Assembly: GCF_025147325.1 (NCBI RefSeq)
Contig: NZ_CP102262.1
Coordinates: forward strand, 2,046,001-2,110,000
Origin: Bacteroides stercoris ATCC 43183
Lineage (GTDB): Bacteria; Bacteroidota; Bacteroidia; Bacteroidales; Bacteroidaceae
Length of the DNA stretch: 64,000 nt
Direction of reading: 5' to 3'
A program made the translations under genes and the position numbers. The notes below the pieces were generated by a model, which did not search any database, was not told where the DNA came from, and saw only the letters and a program-made list of their open reading frames with translations. Positions 25,604 to 34,560 of this stretch are shown piece after piece; position 1 is the stretch's first letter; each line of letters opens with the position of its first letter.

Positions 25604-25864
25604 TCAGCGTCTGAATATTTTTCTGACTTTTTTCATCAGTTTTATTCCAAGCATGGCTCCGTCGAATACAGCCATACCGGTATTAAATGCACGCATGATA
25701 GCCGTTCCTTTATTTGCAGCAGGGGCTATCGGGGCAAATAAGTTCCGGGCGGTATCATTCATGACCTGCTTTTGGGCACGTAATTCTTCTAATGCTTCGG
25801 CCTTTTGTCGTTGGAGGTCTTCCAGTGTAAGAATCTCTGTCTGGACGGTATCATTCATATCCAT
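25604..25864 (-). CDS. Small hypothetical protein with coiled-coil N-terminus
   Basis: An 86-residue protein of unknown family. Residues 12-40 (TLEDLQRQKAEALEELRAQK) are predicted helical and coiled. A moderately hydrophobic part around 55-78 is followed by a basic tail (KKVRKIFRR). It is 6 bases after the phage-holin-like gene, and the set with the YtxH gene appears to be one operon, so a membrane or envelope-stress role is a guess from context. Confidence 0.65.
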   Translation of the reverse strand: MDMNDTVQTEILTLEDLQRQKAEALEELRAQKQVMNDTARNLFAPIAPAANKGTAIMRAFNTGMAVFDGAMLGIKLMKKVRKIFRR

Positions 25865-25870
25865 GATATT

Positions 25871-26233
25871 TTAGTTTTTATTGTTATCTATGAATAATCC
25901 GGCAATGAATTTGGTCATTGGATTAATAATGATTTTTTTGCGGAACGCAACAATTAACGCAATCAATAAAATATGGAAGCAGCTTATCATGGCAAAACTT
26001 ACCATTAATCCGCCTACTATGGGGTCTAGTATGTAGGCCAGGGTAAAGGAGAGATAAAACAAAGCCACCATGCCGAGGATGACGACCAACAATACAAGTA
26101 TAAGCGTTGAGAGCAATATGGTTAATTTCTCCGCTACTTCCAGTTGGGTATATTTCTTTTGTAGCTCCAGATATTTCTTGAAATCGAAAAATAGCTGCTG
26201 GATATTCTCAATACTGTTGTCATCTGCAAACAT
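25871..26233 (-). CDS. Phage holin family (Holin-X-like) membrane protein
   Basis: A 120-residue protein with an N-terminal amphipathic helix and two long hydrophobic segments (about 42-68 and 74-102) separated by a short turn with DPIVGG, followed by a charged C-terminus. This fits the putative holin-X/YqjE-like family common in chromosomes; it need not come from a phage. It lies between the YtxH and coiled-coil genes. Confidence 0.7.
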   Translation of the reverse strand: MFADDNSIENIQQLFFDFKKYLELQKKYTQLEVAEKLTILLSTLILVLLVVILGMVALFYLSFTLAYILDPIVGGLMVSFAMISCFHILLIALIVAFRKKIIINPMTKFIAGLFIDNNKN

Positions 26234-26262
26234 AGTGGCTTTGTTTTGAAATGTGGTTTGAT

Positions 26263-26472
26263 TTATTCGTTTGCTTCGCCTTTCAGTTCTGCTGCAATTT
26301 CATCAACGAGGTTTTCCATTTCATTACGGTTCAACCGGATACCTTTCTTGCGAAGGATTTCCGCAATCTTGTGACGCGTATCTTCTCCTTTTTCCGGGGC
26401 AAACAAAATACCGATGGCAGCACCTACCGCTGCACCACCCAAAAAAGCTGCTAAAACATTTAATCCTTTCAT
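26263..26472 (-). CDS. YtxH domain-containing protein
   Basis: A 69-residue protein with a glycine-rich N-terminal membrane segment (LAAFLGGAAVGAAIGILFAP) followed by EKGEDTR and a basic, helical tail, the hallmark of YtxH general-stress proteins. First gene of the three-gene unit; a -7 element (CAAAGCTA at 26509-26516, TAGCTTTG on the - strand) lies 37 bases upstream. Confidence 0.85.
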   Translation of the reverse strand: MKGLNVLAAFLGGAAVGAAIGILFAPEKGEDTRHKIAEILRKKGIRLNRNEMENLVDEIAAELKGEANE

Positions 26473-26508
26473 AATAATACTCCTTTCTTTTTATTAGGTC
26501 TAATATGA

Positions 26509-26516
26509 CAAAGCTA
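26509..26516 (-). promoter_or_regulatory. Candidate -7 element for the YtxH operon
   Basis: TAGCTTTG on the - strand matches TAnnTTTG; no clear -33 partner. Confidence 0.45.
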
Positions 26517-26642
26517 ACAATTTATTTTGAATGATTGTTCATTAATTCGTGTTTTTTGAAAATATATGCCTCAAAAAGAGATAAAACATGTATTTTAATT
26601 ATATTTAACGGCATAGGAGAGGCTAAGATAAGCGGTTCGGAG

Positions 26643-26650
26643 TACTTTTG
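26643..26650 (+). promoter_or_regulatory. Candidate -7 element for the lipocalin-like gene
   Basis: TACTTTTG matches TAnnTTTG, 23 bases before the ATG at 26674. Confidence 0.45.
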
Positions 26651-26673
26651 CTTCCTAAACAAAAAAGAGATAT

Positions 26674-27126
26674 ATGAAAAGATTGTTGAACGGGACAATA
26701 CTATTGCTTTTGATGTGTGTAGCGCTGGGACTGGCGTCTTGTATGAATGACGGCGGTTCCGAGTGGGTAGGAAAATGGCAGTTGCGCGAATATCAGTATC
26801 CCGATGGTAAAGTGCAGAAAGTAGACAGTATCTTCTATGATTTTCAAAAAGGTAGTTTTCTGGCACATTGTATGAATGAAAGTGGAAGCTATGAATCTTT
26901 TTATGGTTATTATAAGTTGAAAGATGATGAAATTTCTATAACTTTGTGGCCGGATAATAGTTCAGGAAATGAGTCTGTTCATGAAGAACTTGTAAATTCG
27001 GATAGCTATAAGAAGTTCTTTGGTTGGGGAGATAGCGGCGAGAGAACGTTCAAGGTTGAAGAATTGACAAACAAGAAGATGCGGTTGGACTATGAAGGAA
27101 CGAAATATGTTTTCCGTAAATATTGA
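26674..27126 (+). CDS. Lipocalin-like lipoprotein
   Basis: A 150-residue lipoprotein: the signal peptide ends in a lipobox (LGLASC), so the mature protein is lipid-anchored at the cell envelope. The mature part starts with WVGKWQLREYQYPDGKV and ends MRLDYEGTKYVFRKY, a small antiparallel beta pattern as in Bacteroides lipocalin-like domains. Ligand and role unknown. Confidence 0.7.
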   Translation: MKRLLNGTILLLLMCVALGLASCMNDGGSEWVGKWQLREYQYPDGKVQKVDSIFYDFQKGSFLAHCMNESGSYESFYGYYKLKDDEISITLWPDNSSGNESVHEELVNSDSYKKFFGWGDSGERTFKVEELTNKKMRLDYEGTKYVFRKY

Positions 27127-27175
27127 GTGTTATTTGAGAATAGATATAGTTATTAACAAAAAATAAAAAGAAAAG

Positions 27176-27679
27176 ATGAAAAAATTGGCAGTGTTAGGAA
27201 TGGGAGTATGTATTGTACTGGCATTCTCTTCTTGTAAATCGAGTGAAAGCGCTTACAAGAAAGCATACGAAAAGGCTAAACAGCAGGAACTGGCAGAACC
27301 GCAGACTACTGCACCGGTAGAGGAAGTTGCTCCTGTGGTTAGCGCTCCGGTAGAAGCTAAGGTTGTAGAAAGTGCACCGGTAGGTACGATCCGTGAAGAG
27401 AAAGTGACGGTGGTATCAGGTGCTGACGGACTGAAAGATTATAGTGTTGTATGCGGTAGCTTCGGTGTGAAAGCCAATGCGGAGAACCTGAAAAACTTCT
27501 TGGATAAGGAAGGTTATAATGCTGTCATTGCATTTAATGCAGACGCCGCTATGTATCGTGTAATTGTAAGTACATATGCAGACAGAAACTCTGCTGCCAG
27601 CGCTCGCGATGCTTTCAAGGCTAAATACCCTAACCGTCAGGATTTCCAGGGTGCTTGGCTGCTGTATCGCATTAATTAA
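27176..27679 (+). CDS. SPOR domain lipoprotein
   Basis: A 167-residue lipoprotein with lipobox AFSSC, a Pro/Val/Ala/Glu-rich linker (about residues 35-75), and a C-terminal SPOR domain (about 82-165: DYSVVCGSFGVKANAENL through ARDAFKAKYP). SPOR domains bind glycan strands lacking stem peptides at division septa, so a role in cell division or wall maintenance is likely. Confidence 0.9.
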   Translation: MKKLAVLGMGVCIVLAFSSCKSSESAYKKAYEKAKQQELAEPQTTAPVEEVAPVVSAPVEAKVVESAPVGTIREEKVTVVSGADGLKDYSVVCGSFGVKANAENLKNFLDKEGYNAVIAFNADAAMYRVIVSTYADRNSAASARDAFKAKYPNRQDFQGAWLLYRIN

Positions 27680-27735
27680 TTTGAATTCTTTTTGGTAATT
27701 CATAAGAAAGGGGTATTTCCCTCCTTTCAAGATAG

Positions 27736-27764
27736 GGCGGTAACTGGGAAGTTACTGCCTTTTT
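27736..27764 (+). terminator. Terminator after the SPOR gene
   Basis: GGCGGTAACT pairs with AGTTACTGCC (one G-T), loop GGGA, followed by TTTTT. Confidence 0.8.
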
Positions 27765-27858
27765 CATAATCTGTTGAAAATGATTATGAAAACTCTGTTT
27801 TGGGTGATTGTGAAAAGTACTTATAAATATCTCTTTTCGTTTAAAAGAAGTTATAAAA

Positions 27859-27900
27859 CAAAATTAAAAACTTTTGGCGGTAAAAAAGTTTTTAATTTTG
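27859..27900 (+). promoter_or_regulatory. Perfect 17-bp palindrome with the sulfation operon promoter
   Basis: CAAAATTAAAAACTTTT (27859-27875) and AAAAGTTTTTAATTTTG (27884-27900) are exact reverse complements separated by GGCGGTAA. The right arm ends in TAATTTTG (27893-27900), a consensus -7 element 26 bases before the cysQ ATG; the left arm is the same element facing the other way. There is no T run after it, so it is more likely an operator or a bidirectional promoter than a terminator. Confidence 0.65.
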
Positions 27901-27926
27901 CACCTTATATATTTTGAGAATACAAT

Positions 27927-28742
27927 ATGGAACGACAATATATACTTGATGCGATTGATGCAGCACTTTGTGCCGGCAAAGATATCCTCTCTATTTACAA
28001 CGATCCGACCTCAGATTTTCAAATAGAAAAGAAAGCGGATAATTCTCCTTTGACGATTGCTGATAAGAAAGCGCATGCGGCTATTGCCGACTATCTGCAA
28101 AAAAAGCCTTATCCATTATTGAGCGAGGAGGGAAAGCATTTGCCCTATACAGAGCGATGTGCATGGACTACTTTATGGATTGTAGACCCTCTGGATGGTA
28201 CCAAAGAGTTTATCAAACGGAATGGCGAGTTTACCGTTAATATCGCTTTGGTTCGTAATTCCGTTCCGGTAATGGGGGTTATATACCTTCCGGTAAAGCG
28301 GGAGCTTTATTTTGCAGAAGAAACATTAGGTGCTTACAAACTTTCGGATTTTACAGCTCGCAGCGGAGCGTCGTTGGAAGAGTTGATGGCGAAAGCCGTT
28401 CATTTGCCGATTAAGGATAATCACGATAAATTTGTAATTGTAGCATCCCGCTCACATCTGTCTCCCGAAACTGAAGATTACATTGAAAAGATGAAGCATT
28501 GCCACTCGGATGTAGAATTGATTTCCAGTGGAAGTTCCATTAAAATATGTCTGGTGGCGGAAGGTAAGGCGGATGTATATCCCCGTTTTGCTCCCACCAT
28601 GGAATGGGATACGGCAGCAGGGCATGCCATTGCACGTGCTGCCGGTATGGAAGTATATCAGGCCGGAAAAGAAGAACCGCTACAGTACAATAAGGAAGAT
28701 TTGTTGAATCCTTGGTTTATAGTAGAGCCCAGGCGTAATTAA
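27927..28742 (+). CDS. cysQ: 3'(2'),5'-bisphosphate nucleotidase
   Basis: A 271-residue magnesium-dependent phosphatase (FIG superfamily) that removes 3'-phosphoadenosine 5'-phosphate, the by-product of sulfotransfer, and may also act on PAPS. Motifs: LLSEEG for the metal-binding Glu, DPLDGTKEFI (about residues 90-99), and EWDTAAGHAIARAAG near the C-terminus. It leads the sulfate activation operon, which fits recycling of PAP made by the downstream sulfotransferase. Confidence 0.95.
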   Translation: MERQYILDAIDAALCAGKDILSIYNDPTSDFQIEKKADNSPLTIADKKAHAAIADYLQKKPYPLLSEEGKHLPYTERCAWTTLWIVDPLDGTKEFIKRNGEFTVNIALVRNSVPVMGVIYLPVKRELYFAEETLGAYKLSDFTARSGASLEELMAKAVHLPIKDNHDKFVIVASRSHLSPETEDYIEKMKHCHSDVELISSGSSIKICLVAEGKADVYPRFAPTMEWDTAAGHAIARAAGMEVYQAGKEEPLQYNKEDLLNPWFIVEPRRN

Positions 28743-28758
28743 ATAACGACTCGTATAT

Positions 28759-30312
28759 ATGACGTTTGAAATCATATTTGTGCTTTTAGCGTTGCTGGGC
28801 ATGGTGATAGCCCTGGTTCTGGATAAAATGCGTCCGGGGATGGTGCTCTTTTCGGTGGTGGTACTGTTTCTCTGTGCTGGAATCCTGACACCTAAAGAAA
28901 TGCTGGAAGGATTTAGCAATAAGGGTATGATTACGGTTGCCATGCTGTTTCTGGTCAGTGAGGGGATTCGCCAGTCCGGTGCGTTGGGGCAGCTTATCAA
29001 GAAACTCCTGCCACAAGGTAAAACCACCGTTTTCAAAGCGCAACTCCGAATGCTGCCTACGATTTCCTTTATTTCGGCTTTCTTGAATAATACTCCTGTC
29101 GTTGTAATTTTTGCTCCGATTATAAAACGTTGGGCTGAGTCGGTAAAGCTTCCGGCTACTAAATTTCTGATTCCTTTGTCCTATGTGACGATTCTGGGAG
29201 GTATCTGTACTTTAATCGGCACTTCCACCAATCTGGTGGTACACGGTATGATACTGGATGCTGGTTATGAGGGATTTACTATGTTTGAACTTGGGAAAGT
29301 CGGTATTTTTATTGCAATAACCGGTATTATCTATCTGTTTCTGTTTTCTTCCAGACTATTGCCCGATGTCCGTAAAGATGCGGTGAAACCGGATGATGAA
29401 CCGGAAGAACATAGTGATCTGCATAGGGTAGAGGCTGTCTTGGGTCCTCGTTTTCCGGGTATCAACAAGAAACTGAAGGATTTTAACTTTAAACGTCATT
29501 ATGGCGCTGAAGTGAAAGAGATAAAGCGTAACGGCCAGAGTTATGTGCAGGATTTGGAGAATGAGTATTTCCGGGAAGGTGATACTTTGGTGGTAATGGC
29601 TGATGATTCTTTTGTGCAGACGTGGGGTGAATCTTCTGTCTTCGTGATGCTTGCCAACGGTAAGGATACGGAGCCTGTTGCAAGTAAAGGCAAACGTTGG
29701 TTTGCCCTTGCCCTGCTGATTCTGATGATAACCGGAGCTACAGTTGGCGAACTGCCTGCAGTGAAAGAGGCTTTTCCGGATATCAAACTGGATATGTTCT
29801 TTTTCGTGTCCGTTACAACCATTCTAATGGCATGGACAAAAATCTTTCCGGCCCGTAAATATACCAAATATATATCGTGGGATATCCTGATAACGATTGC
29901 CTGTGCTTTTGCCATCAGCAAGGCAATGGTAAACTCCGGAGTGGCGGATGCCGTGGCCGAATACATCATTGGACTGACGGATCATTACGGGCCTGCGGTG
30001 TTGCTGGCTGTCATGTTTGTCATTACAAACCTGTTTACCGAACTGATAACGAATAATGCCGCCGCTGCACTTGCTTTTCCGTTGGCGCTTTCCATTTCAT
30101 CGCAACTGGGCGTAAGTCCGACGCCTTTCTTTGTGGTTATCTGTATGGCTGCATCGGCAAGTTTCTCGACGCCTATCGGCTATCAGACCAACCTGATAGT
30201 ACAAGGTATCGGCAATTATAAATTTACGGATTTCGTCCGCATCGGACTTCCGTTGAATATTATCACTTTTCTTATATCCATATTCCTTATTCCCTTAATA
30301 TGGCCATTTTGA
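28759..30312 (+). CDS. SLC13-family sulfate permease with RCK/TrkA-C domain
   Basis: A 517-residue inner-membrane transporter of the DASS/SLC13 family. The two family signatures are present (NNTPVVVIFAPI near 112 and NNAAAALAFPLAL near 430, both followed by TS/PIG-type motifs such as TSTNLVVHG and STPIGYQTNLIVQG). A soluble TrkA-C-like domain lies between residues about 215 and 295. Sulfate as substrate is inferred from the cysQ and cysC neighbours. Confidence 0.88.
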   Translation: MTFEIIFVLLALLGMVIALVLDKMRPGMVLFSVVVLFLCAGILTPKEMLEGFSNKGMITVAMLFLVSEGIRQSGALGQLIKKLLPQGKTTVFKAQLRMLPTISFISAFLNNTPVVVIFAPIIKRWAESVKLPATKFLIPLSYVTILGGICTLIGTSTNLVVHGMILDAGYEGFTMFELGKVGIFIAITGIIYLFLFSSRLLPDVRKDAVKPDDEPEEHSDLHRVEAVLGPRFPGINKKLKDFNFKRHYGAEVKEIKRNGQSYVQDLENEYFREGDTLVVMADDSFVQTWGESSVFVMLANGKDTEPVASKGKRWFALALLILMITGATVGELPAVKEAFPDIKLDMFFFVSVTTILMAWTKIFPARKYTKYISWDILITIACAFAISKAMVNSGVADAVAEYIIGLTDHYGPAVLLAVMFVITNLFTELITNNAAAALAFPLALSISSQLGVSPTPFFVVICMAASASFSTPIGYQTNLIVQGIGNYKFTDFVRIGLPLNIITFLISIFLIPLIWPF

Positions 30313-30319
30313 TTGAATT

Positions 30320-30922
30320 ATGACAGAAAATAATATATATCCTATTTTTGACAGAATGTTGTCGAGGCAAGACAAAGAAGAACTTCTGAAACAACATAGC
30401 GTGATGATTTGGTTTACCGGGCTGAGCGGGTCGGGTAAGAGTACGATAGCTATCGCTTTGGAACGTGAGTTGCATAAACGCGGATTGCTTTGCCGTATTT
30501 TGGACGGAGACAATATCCGCAGCGGCATCAATAACAATTTGGGCTTTACGGAAGCCGACCGCATAGAGAACATCCGCCGTATAGCCGAGGTTTCCAAATT
30601 ATTTGTAGATACGGGCATTATAACGATTGCAGCCTTTATCAGTCCCAGCAACGACATCCGCGAAATGGCGGCGAATATTATCGGGAAGGATGATTTTCTG
30701 GAAGTGTACGTCAGTACGCCCATTGAGGAATGCGAACGCAGGGATGTAAAAGGCTTGTATGCAAAGGCACGCCGCGGAGAAATTAAAAACTTCACGGGTA
30801 TTTCCGCGCCATTCGAGGCTCCTGCACATCCGGCATTGACACTGGATACATCTGCGTTGAGCCTGGAAGAATCCGTCAATAAATTATTGGAATTAATTTT
30901 ACCGAGAATTCAGAAGAAATAA
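30320..30922 (+). CDS. cysC: Adenylylsulfate kinase
   Basis: A 200-residue kinase making PAPS from APS. P-loop GLSGSGKST at residues 34-42, DGDNIRSGINNNLGFTEADR around 62-80, and FISPSNDIR with the conserved serine near 107. Its presence beside a sulfotransferase, and the lack of PAPS reductase or sulfite reductase genes here, indicate that PAPS is made for sulfation rather than only for cysteine synthesis. Confidence 0.96.
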   Translation: MTENNIYPIFDRMLSRQDKEELLKQHSVMIWFTGLSGSGKSTIAIALERELHKRGLLCRILDGDNIRSGINNNLGFTEADRIENIRRIAEVSKLFVDTGIITIAAFISPSNDIREMAANIIGKDDFLEVYVSTPIEECERRDVKGLYAKARRGEIKNFTGISAPFEAPAHPALTLDTSALSLEESVNKLLELILPRIQKK

Positions 30923-30928
30923 TATAGC

Positions 30929-31840
30929 ATGAAAGAAGAATATAAACTGAGCCATTTGAAAGAACTCGAAGCAGAGTCTATTCATATTATCCGCGAAGTG
31001 GCTGCGGAATTCGAGAATCCGGTGATGCTGTATAGTATCGGCAAGGACTCATCGGTTATGGTACGTCTGGCCGAAAAGGCTTTTGCTCCGGGTAAGGTTC
31101 CTTTCCCGTTGATGCATATCGACTCTAAGTGGAAGTTCAAGGAGATGATTCAATTCCGTGACGAGTATGCCCGGAAGTACGGCTGGAACCTGATTGTAGA
31201 GAGCAATATGGAAGCTTTTGAAGCAGGTGTAGGACCTTTTACGCATGGCAGTAAAGTGCATACGGACTTGATGAAGACACAGGCGCTGCTGCACGCATTG
31301 GATAAATACAAATTCGATGCGGCTTTCGGTGGCGCCCGTCGCGATGAAGAGAAGTCGCGCGCAAAGGAACGTATCTTCTCTTTCCGTGATAAGTTCCACC
31401 AATGGGATCCGAAGAATCAGCGTCCGGAATTGTGGGACATATACAATGCGCGTGTCCATAAGGGAGAAAGTATCCGTGTGTTCCCGTTGAGCAATTGGAC
31501 GGAACTGGACATCTGGCAATATATCCGTCTGGAGAATATTCCTATCGTACCTTTGTATTTTGCCAAGGAACGTCCTTGCGTGGAGATTGACGGCAACCTG
31601 ATTATGGCTGATGACGACCGCTTGCCGGAACAGTATCGCGAGAAGATTGAAATGCGTATGGTACGTTTCCGTACGTTGGGTTGCTGGCCGCTGACCGGGG
31701 CTGTAGAAAGCAGTGCCGATACAATCGAGAAGATTGTGGAAGAGATGATGACTACCACCAAGAGCGAACGTACCACCCGCGTTATCGATTTCGACCAGGA
31801 AGCAAGTATGGAGCAGAAGAAACGTGAGGGATACTTCTAA
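30929..31840 (+). CDS. cysD: Sulfate adenylyltransferase subunit 2
   Basis: A 303-residue ATP-pyrophosphatase-type subunit that with CysN forms APS from sulfate and ATP. Signature [17 protein letters not shown] near residue 37, [20 protein letters not shown] around 130-149, and a WPLTGA motif in the C-terminal part. Six bases after cysC. Confidence 0.97.
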   Translation: MKEEYKLSHLKELEAESIHIIREVAAEFENPVMLYSIGKDSSVMVRLAEKAFAPGKVPFPLMHIDSKWKFKEMIQFRDEYARKYGWNLIVESNMEAFEAGVGPFTHGSKVHTDLMKTQALLHALDKYKFDAAFGGARRDEEKSRAKERIFSFRDKFHQWDPKNQRPELWDIYNARVHKGESIRVFPLSNWTELDIWQYIRLENIPIVPLYFAKERPCVEIDGNLIMADDDRLPEQYREKIEMRMVRFRTLGCWPLTGAVESSADTIEKIVEEMMTTTKSERTTRVIDFDQEASMEQKKREGYF

Positions 31841-31873
31841 TGAAATTAAGAATTAAAAATTGAGAATTAAGAA

Positions 31874-33334
31874 ATGGATGATTCAAGACTTGATATAAAG
31901 GCTTTCCTTGATAAAGACGAACAGAAAGATTTGCTTCGTTTCCTTACCGCCGGTTCGGTGGATGACGGAAAGTCCACGCTTATCGGACGTCTGTTGTTCG
32001 ATAGTAAGAAATTGTATGAAGACCAGTTGGATGCGTTGGAGCGCGACAGCAAACGTATGGGTAATGCCGGCGACCACATCGACTATGCCTTGCTGTTGGA
32101 CGGTTTGAAGGCGGAGCGTGAGCAGGGCATTACTATTGACGTGGCCTATCGCTACTTCTCCACGAATAATCGTAAATTCATCATTGCCGACACTCCGGGA
32201 CACGAACAGTATACGCGTAACATGATTACCGGCGGCTCTACCGCAAATCTGGCGATTATTCTGGTAGATGCCCGCACGGGTGTCATCACGCAGACGCGCC
32301 GTCATACTTTCCTTGTATCTTTGCTGGGTATCAAGCATGTGGTGCTTGCCGTTAATAAGATGGACTTGGTGGACTTCTCCGAAGAGCGTTTCAATGAAAT
32401 TGTAGGCGAGTACAAGAAGTTTATCGCTCCGTTGGGCATCCCCGATGTAACTTGCATCCCGCTTTCTGCGCTTGACGGCGACAATGTGGTGGAGAAGTCG
32501 GAGCGCACTCCGTGGTACAACGGTACTTCTTTGCTTGACTTCCTCGAAACCGTACCTATTGATAACGACCACAACCTGAAAGATTTCCGTTTCCCGGTAC
32601 AGTATGTGTTGCGTCCCAACCTCGACTTCCGTGGTTTCTGCGGCAAGGTGGCTTCGGGTATTATCCGCAAGGGAGATGAGGTGATGGCATTGCCGTCCGG
32701 AAAGAAGTCCCGCGTCAAGAGCATCGTGACCTATGACGGGGAATTGGATTATGCTTTCCCACCGCAGTCCGTTACCTTGACGCTCGAAGACGAGATTGAC
32801 GTATCACGCGGAGAGATGCTGGTACATCCTGACAATCTTCCGATGATGGAGCGTAACTTCGAAGCCATGGTAGTGTGGATGGACGAGGAACCGATGGATG
32901 TAAACAAATCGTTCTTCATCAAGCAAACTACCAATTTGAGCCGTACGCGTATTGACAATATCAAGTATAAGGTAGATGTCAATACAATGGAGAAACTCTC
33001 CCTTGACAACGGCCGGTTGACGAAAGAGACCCTGCCGATGCAGTTGAACCAGATTGCCCGCGTAGTGTTGACTACTGCCAAGGAACTCTTCTTTGACCCT
33101 TATCAGACCAACAAAGCCACCGGTTCTTTCATCCTGATAGACCCGATAACCAACAATACCAGCGCCGTTGGTATGATTATCGACCGCGTGGAAGATAAGG
33201 ATATGCATGTATCCGAAGAACTCCCTGTTCTTGACTTGCCGAAGCTGGGCATCGCTCCCGAGCATTACGAAGCTGTAGAGAAAGCCGTCAAAGAACTGGA
33301 ACGTCAGGGAGTGGCAGTGATTATTAAGAAATGA
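31874..33334 (+). CDS. cysN: Sulfate adenylyltransferase subunit 1 (GTPase)
   Basis: A 486-residue elongation-factor-like GTPase driving the sulfurylase reaction. G1 [11 protein letters not shown] (about 28-38), G3 [18 protein letters not shown], and G4 NKMDLVD are intact, followed by two beta-barrel domains. No CysC domain is fused at the C-terminus, consistent with the separate cysC. Confidence 0.97.
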   Translation: MDDSRLDIKAFLDKDEQKDLLRFLTAGSVDDGKSTLIGRLLFDSKKLYEDQLDALERDSKRMGNAGDHIDYALLLDGLKAEREQGITIDVAYRYFSTNNRKFIIADTPGHEQYTRNMITGGSTANLAIILVDARTGVITQTRRHTFLVSLLGIKHVVLAVNKMDLVDFSEERFNEIVGEYKKFIAPLGIPDVTCIPLSALDGDNVVEKSERTPWYNGTSLLDFLETVPIDNDHNLKDFRFPVQYVLRPNLDFRGFCGKVASGIIRKGDEVMALPSGKKSRVKSIVTYDGELDYAFPPQSVTLTLEDEIDVSRGEMLVHPDNLPMMERNFEAMVVWMDEEPMDVNKSFFIKQTTNLSRTRIDNIKYKVDVNTMEKLSLDNGRLTKETLPMQLNQIARVVLTTAKELFFDPYQTNKATGSFILIDPITNNTSAVGMIIDRVEDKDMHVSEELPVLDLPKLGIAPEHYEAVEKAVKELERQGVAVIIKK

Positions 33335-33364
33335 AAATTAAACATTAACAAATAAGAGTCGGAT

Positions 33365-33419
33365 GAGAATTGCGGACTGGCCCGAAAGGCTGTTCTGCAA
33401 TCCTCAACTTACAATTCTC
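33365..33419 (+). promoter_or_regulatory. Hairpin between cysN and the sulfotransferase
   Basis: GAGAATTG (33365-33372) and CAATTCTC (33412-33419) are perfect complements enclosing a GC-richer loop, just before the sulfotransferase. It could tune processing or expression within the operon; no run of T follows. Confidence 0.3.
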
Positions 33420-33431
33420 AATTAAACAAGA

Positions 33432-34538
33432 ATGGGTTTATTAGAATTCAACAAACTGCCGATTAACACACTGGTCGGTGCAGACTGGAAAACGTTCAAC
33501 GCCATTACAAAGGGACGTGAAATAGATGCCGCGTACAAAGGTAAATTCCGGTTGACGAAAGCCGTTTGCCGCATGCTTTCCACATTGGCTCCCTTGCAGG
33601 ACAAACGCTATGAGAAGCTGTTGGCGGACAAACCGCTGGAGCACGACCCTGTATTTATCCTCGGTCACTGGCGTAGCGGAACAACTTTCGTGCATAATGT
33701 GTTCTCTTGCGACAAGCATTTCGGCTATAACACAACGTATCAGACCGTATTTCCGCATCTGATGATGTGGGGACAGCCTTTCTTCAAGAAAAACATGAGC
33801 TGGCTGATGCCCGACAAGCGTCCCACGGACAATATGGAGCTGGCGGTAGACCTGCCGCAGGAGGAAGAGTTTGCGTTGGCGAACATGATGCCTTATACCT
33901 ATTATAACTTCTGGTTCTTGCCCAAGCATCAGCAGGAGTATGCCGACAAGTATCTATTGTTCGACGATATAAGCGAGGCGGAGCTGAAGGTGTTTGAGGA
34001 AACATTTACCAGACTCATCAAGATTTCCTTGTGGAATACGCACGGTACGCAGTTTCTCAGCAAGAACCCGCCGCATACCGGGCGTGTGAAGGAACTGGTA
34101 AAGATGTTCCCCAATGCCAAGTTCATCTACCTGATGCGTAATCCTTATACGGTGTTCGAGAGCACGCGCAGTTTCTTCACGAATACTATCCAGCCGTTGA
34201 AACTTCAGGATATTACTCCTGCAGAACTGGAGCAGAACATCCTGTCTGCCTATGCCAAACTTTATCATAAGTACGAGGCGGACAAGGCAAGCATTCCGGC
34301 GGGTAATCTGATTGAAGTGAAGTTCGAGGACTTCGAAGCCGATGCTATGGGAATGACGGAGCACATCTACGATGCGCTGTCCATACCCGGTTTTGCGGAT
34401 GCCCGCACTGCCATCGAGCAGTATGTAGGCGGTAAGAAAGGTTATAAGAAGAATAAATATAAATATGACGACCGCACGGTGCAACTGGTTCAGGACAACT
34501 GGGGCTTTGCGCTGAAGCAGTGGAATTATGAACTTTAA
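33432..34538 (+). CDS. PAPS-dependent sulfotransferase
   Basis: A 368-residue cytoplasmic sulfotransferase. The 5'-phosphosulfate loop is ILGHWRSGTTFVHNV (about residues 76-90) and the 3'-phosphate region is FIYLMRNPYTVFESTRSFF (about 231-249). The gene context (cysQ, permease, cysC, cysD, cysN directly upstream) is that of the B. thetaiotaomicron cluster whose sulfotransferase (BT0416 as I recall) sulfates cholesterol and other steroids. Orthology to that enzyme is inferred from context and size, not from an alignment, so sterol specificity is probable rather than shown. Confidence 0.85.
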   Translation: MGLLEFNKLPINTLVGADWKTFNAITKGREIDAAYKGKFRLTKAVCRMLSTLAPLQDKRYEKLLADKPLEHDPVFILGHWRSGTTFVHNVFSCDKHFGYNTTYQTVFPHLMMWGQPFFKKNMSWLMPDKRPTDNMELAVDLPQEEEFALANMMPYTYYNFWFLPKHQQEYADKYLLFDDISEAELKVFEETFTRLIKISLWNTHGTQFLSKNPPHTGRVKELVKMFPNAKFIYLMRNPYTVFESTRSFFTNTIQPLKLQDITPAELEQNILSAYAKLYHKYEADKASIPAGNLIEVKFEDFEADAMGMTEHIYDALSIPGFADARTAIEQYVGGKKGYKKNKYKYDDRTVQLVQDNWGFALKQWNYEL

Positions 34539-34560
34539 CTGATTGTAGGAGAATAGAGAA

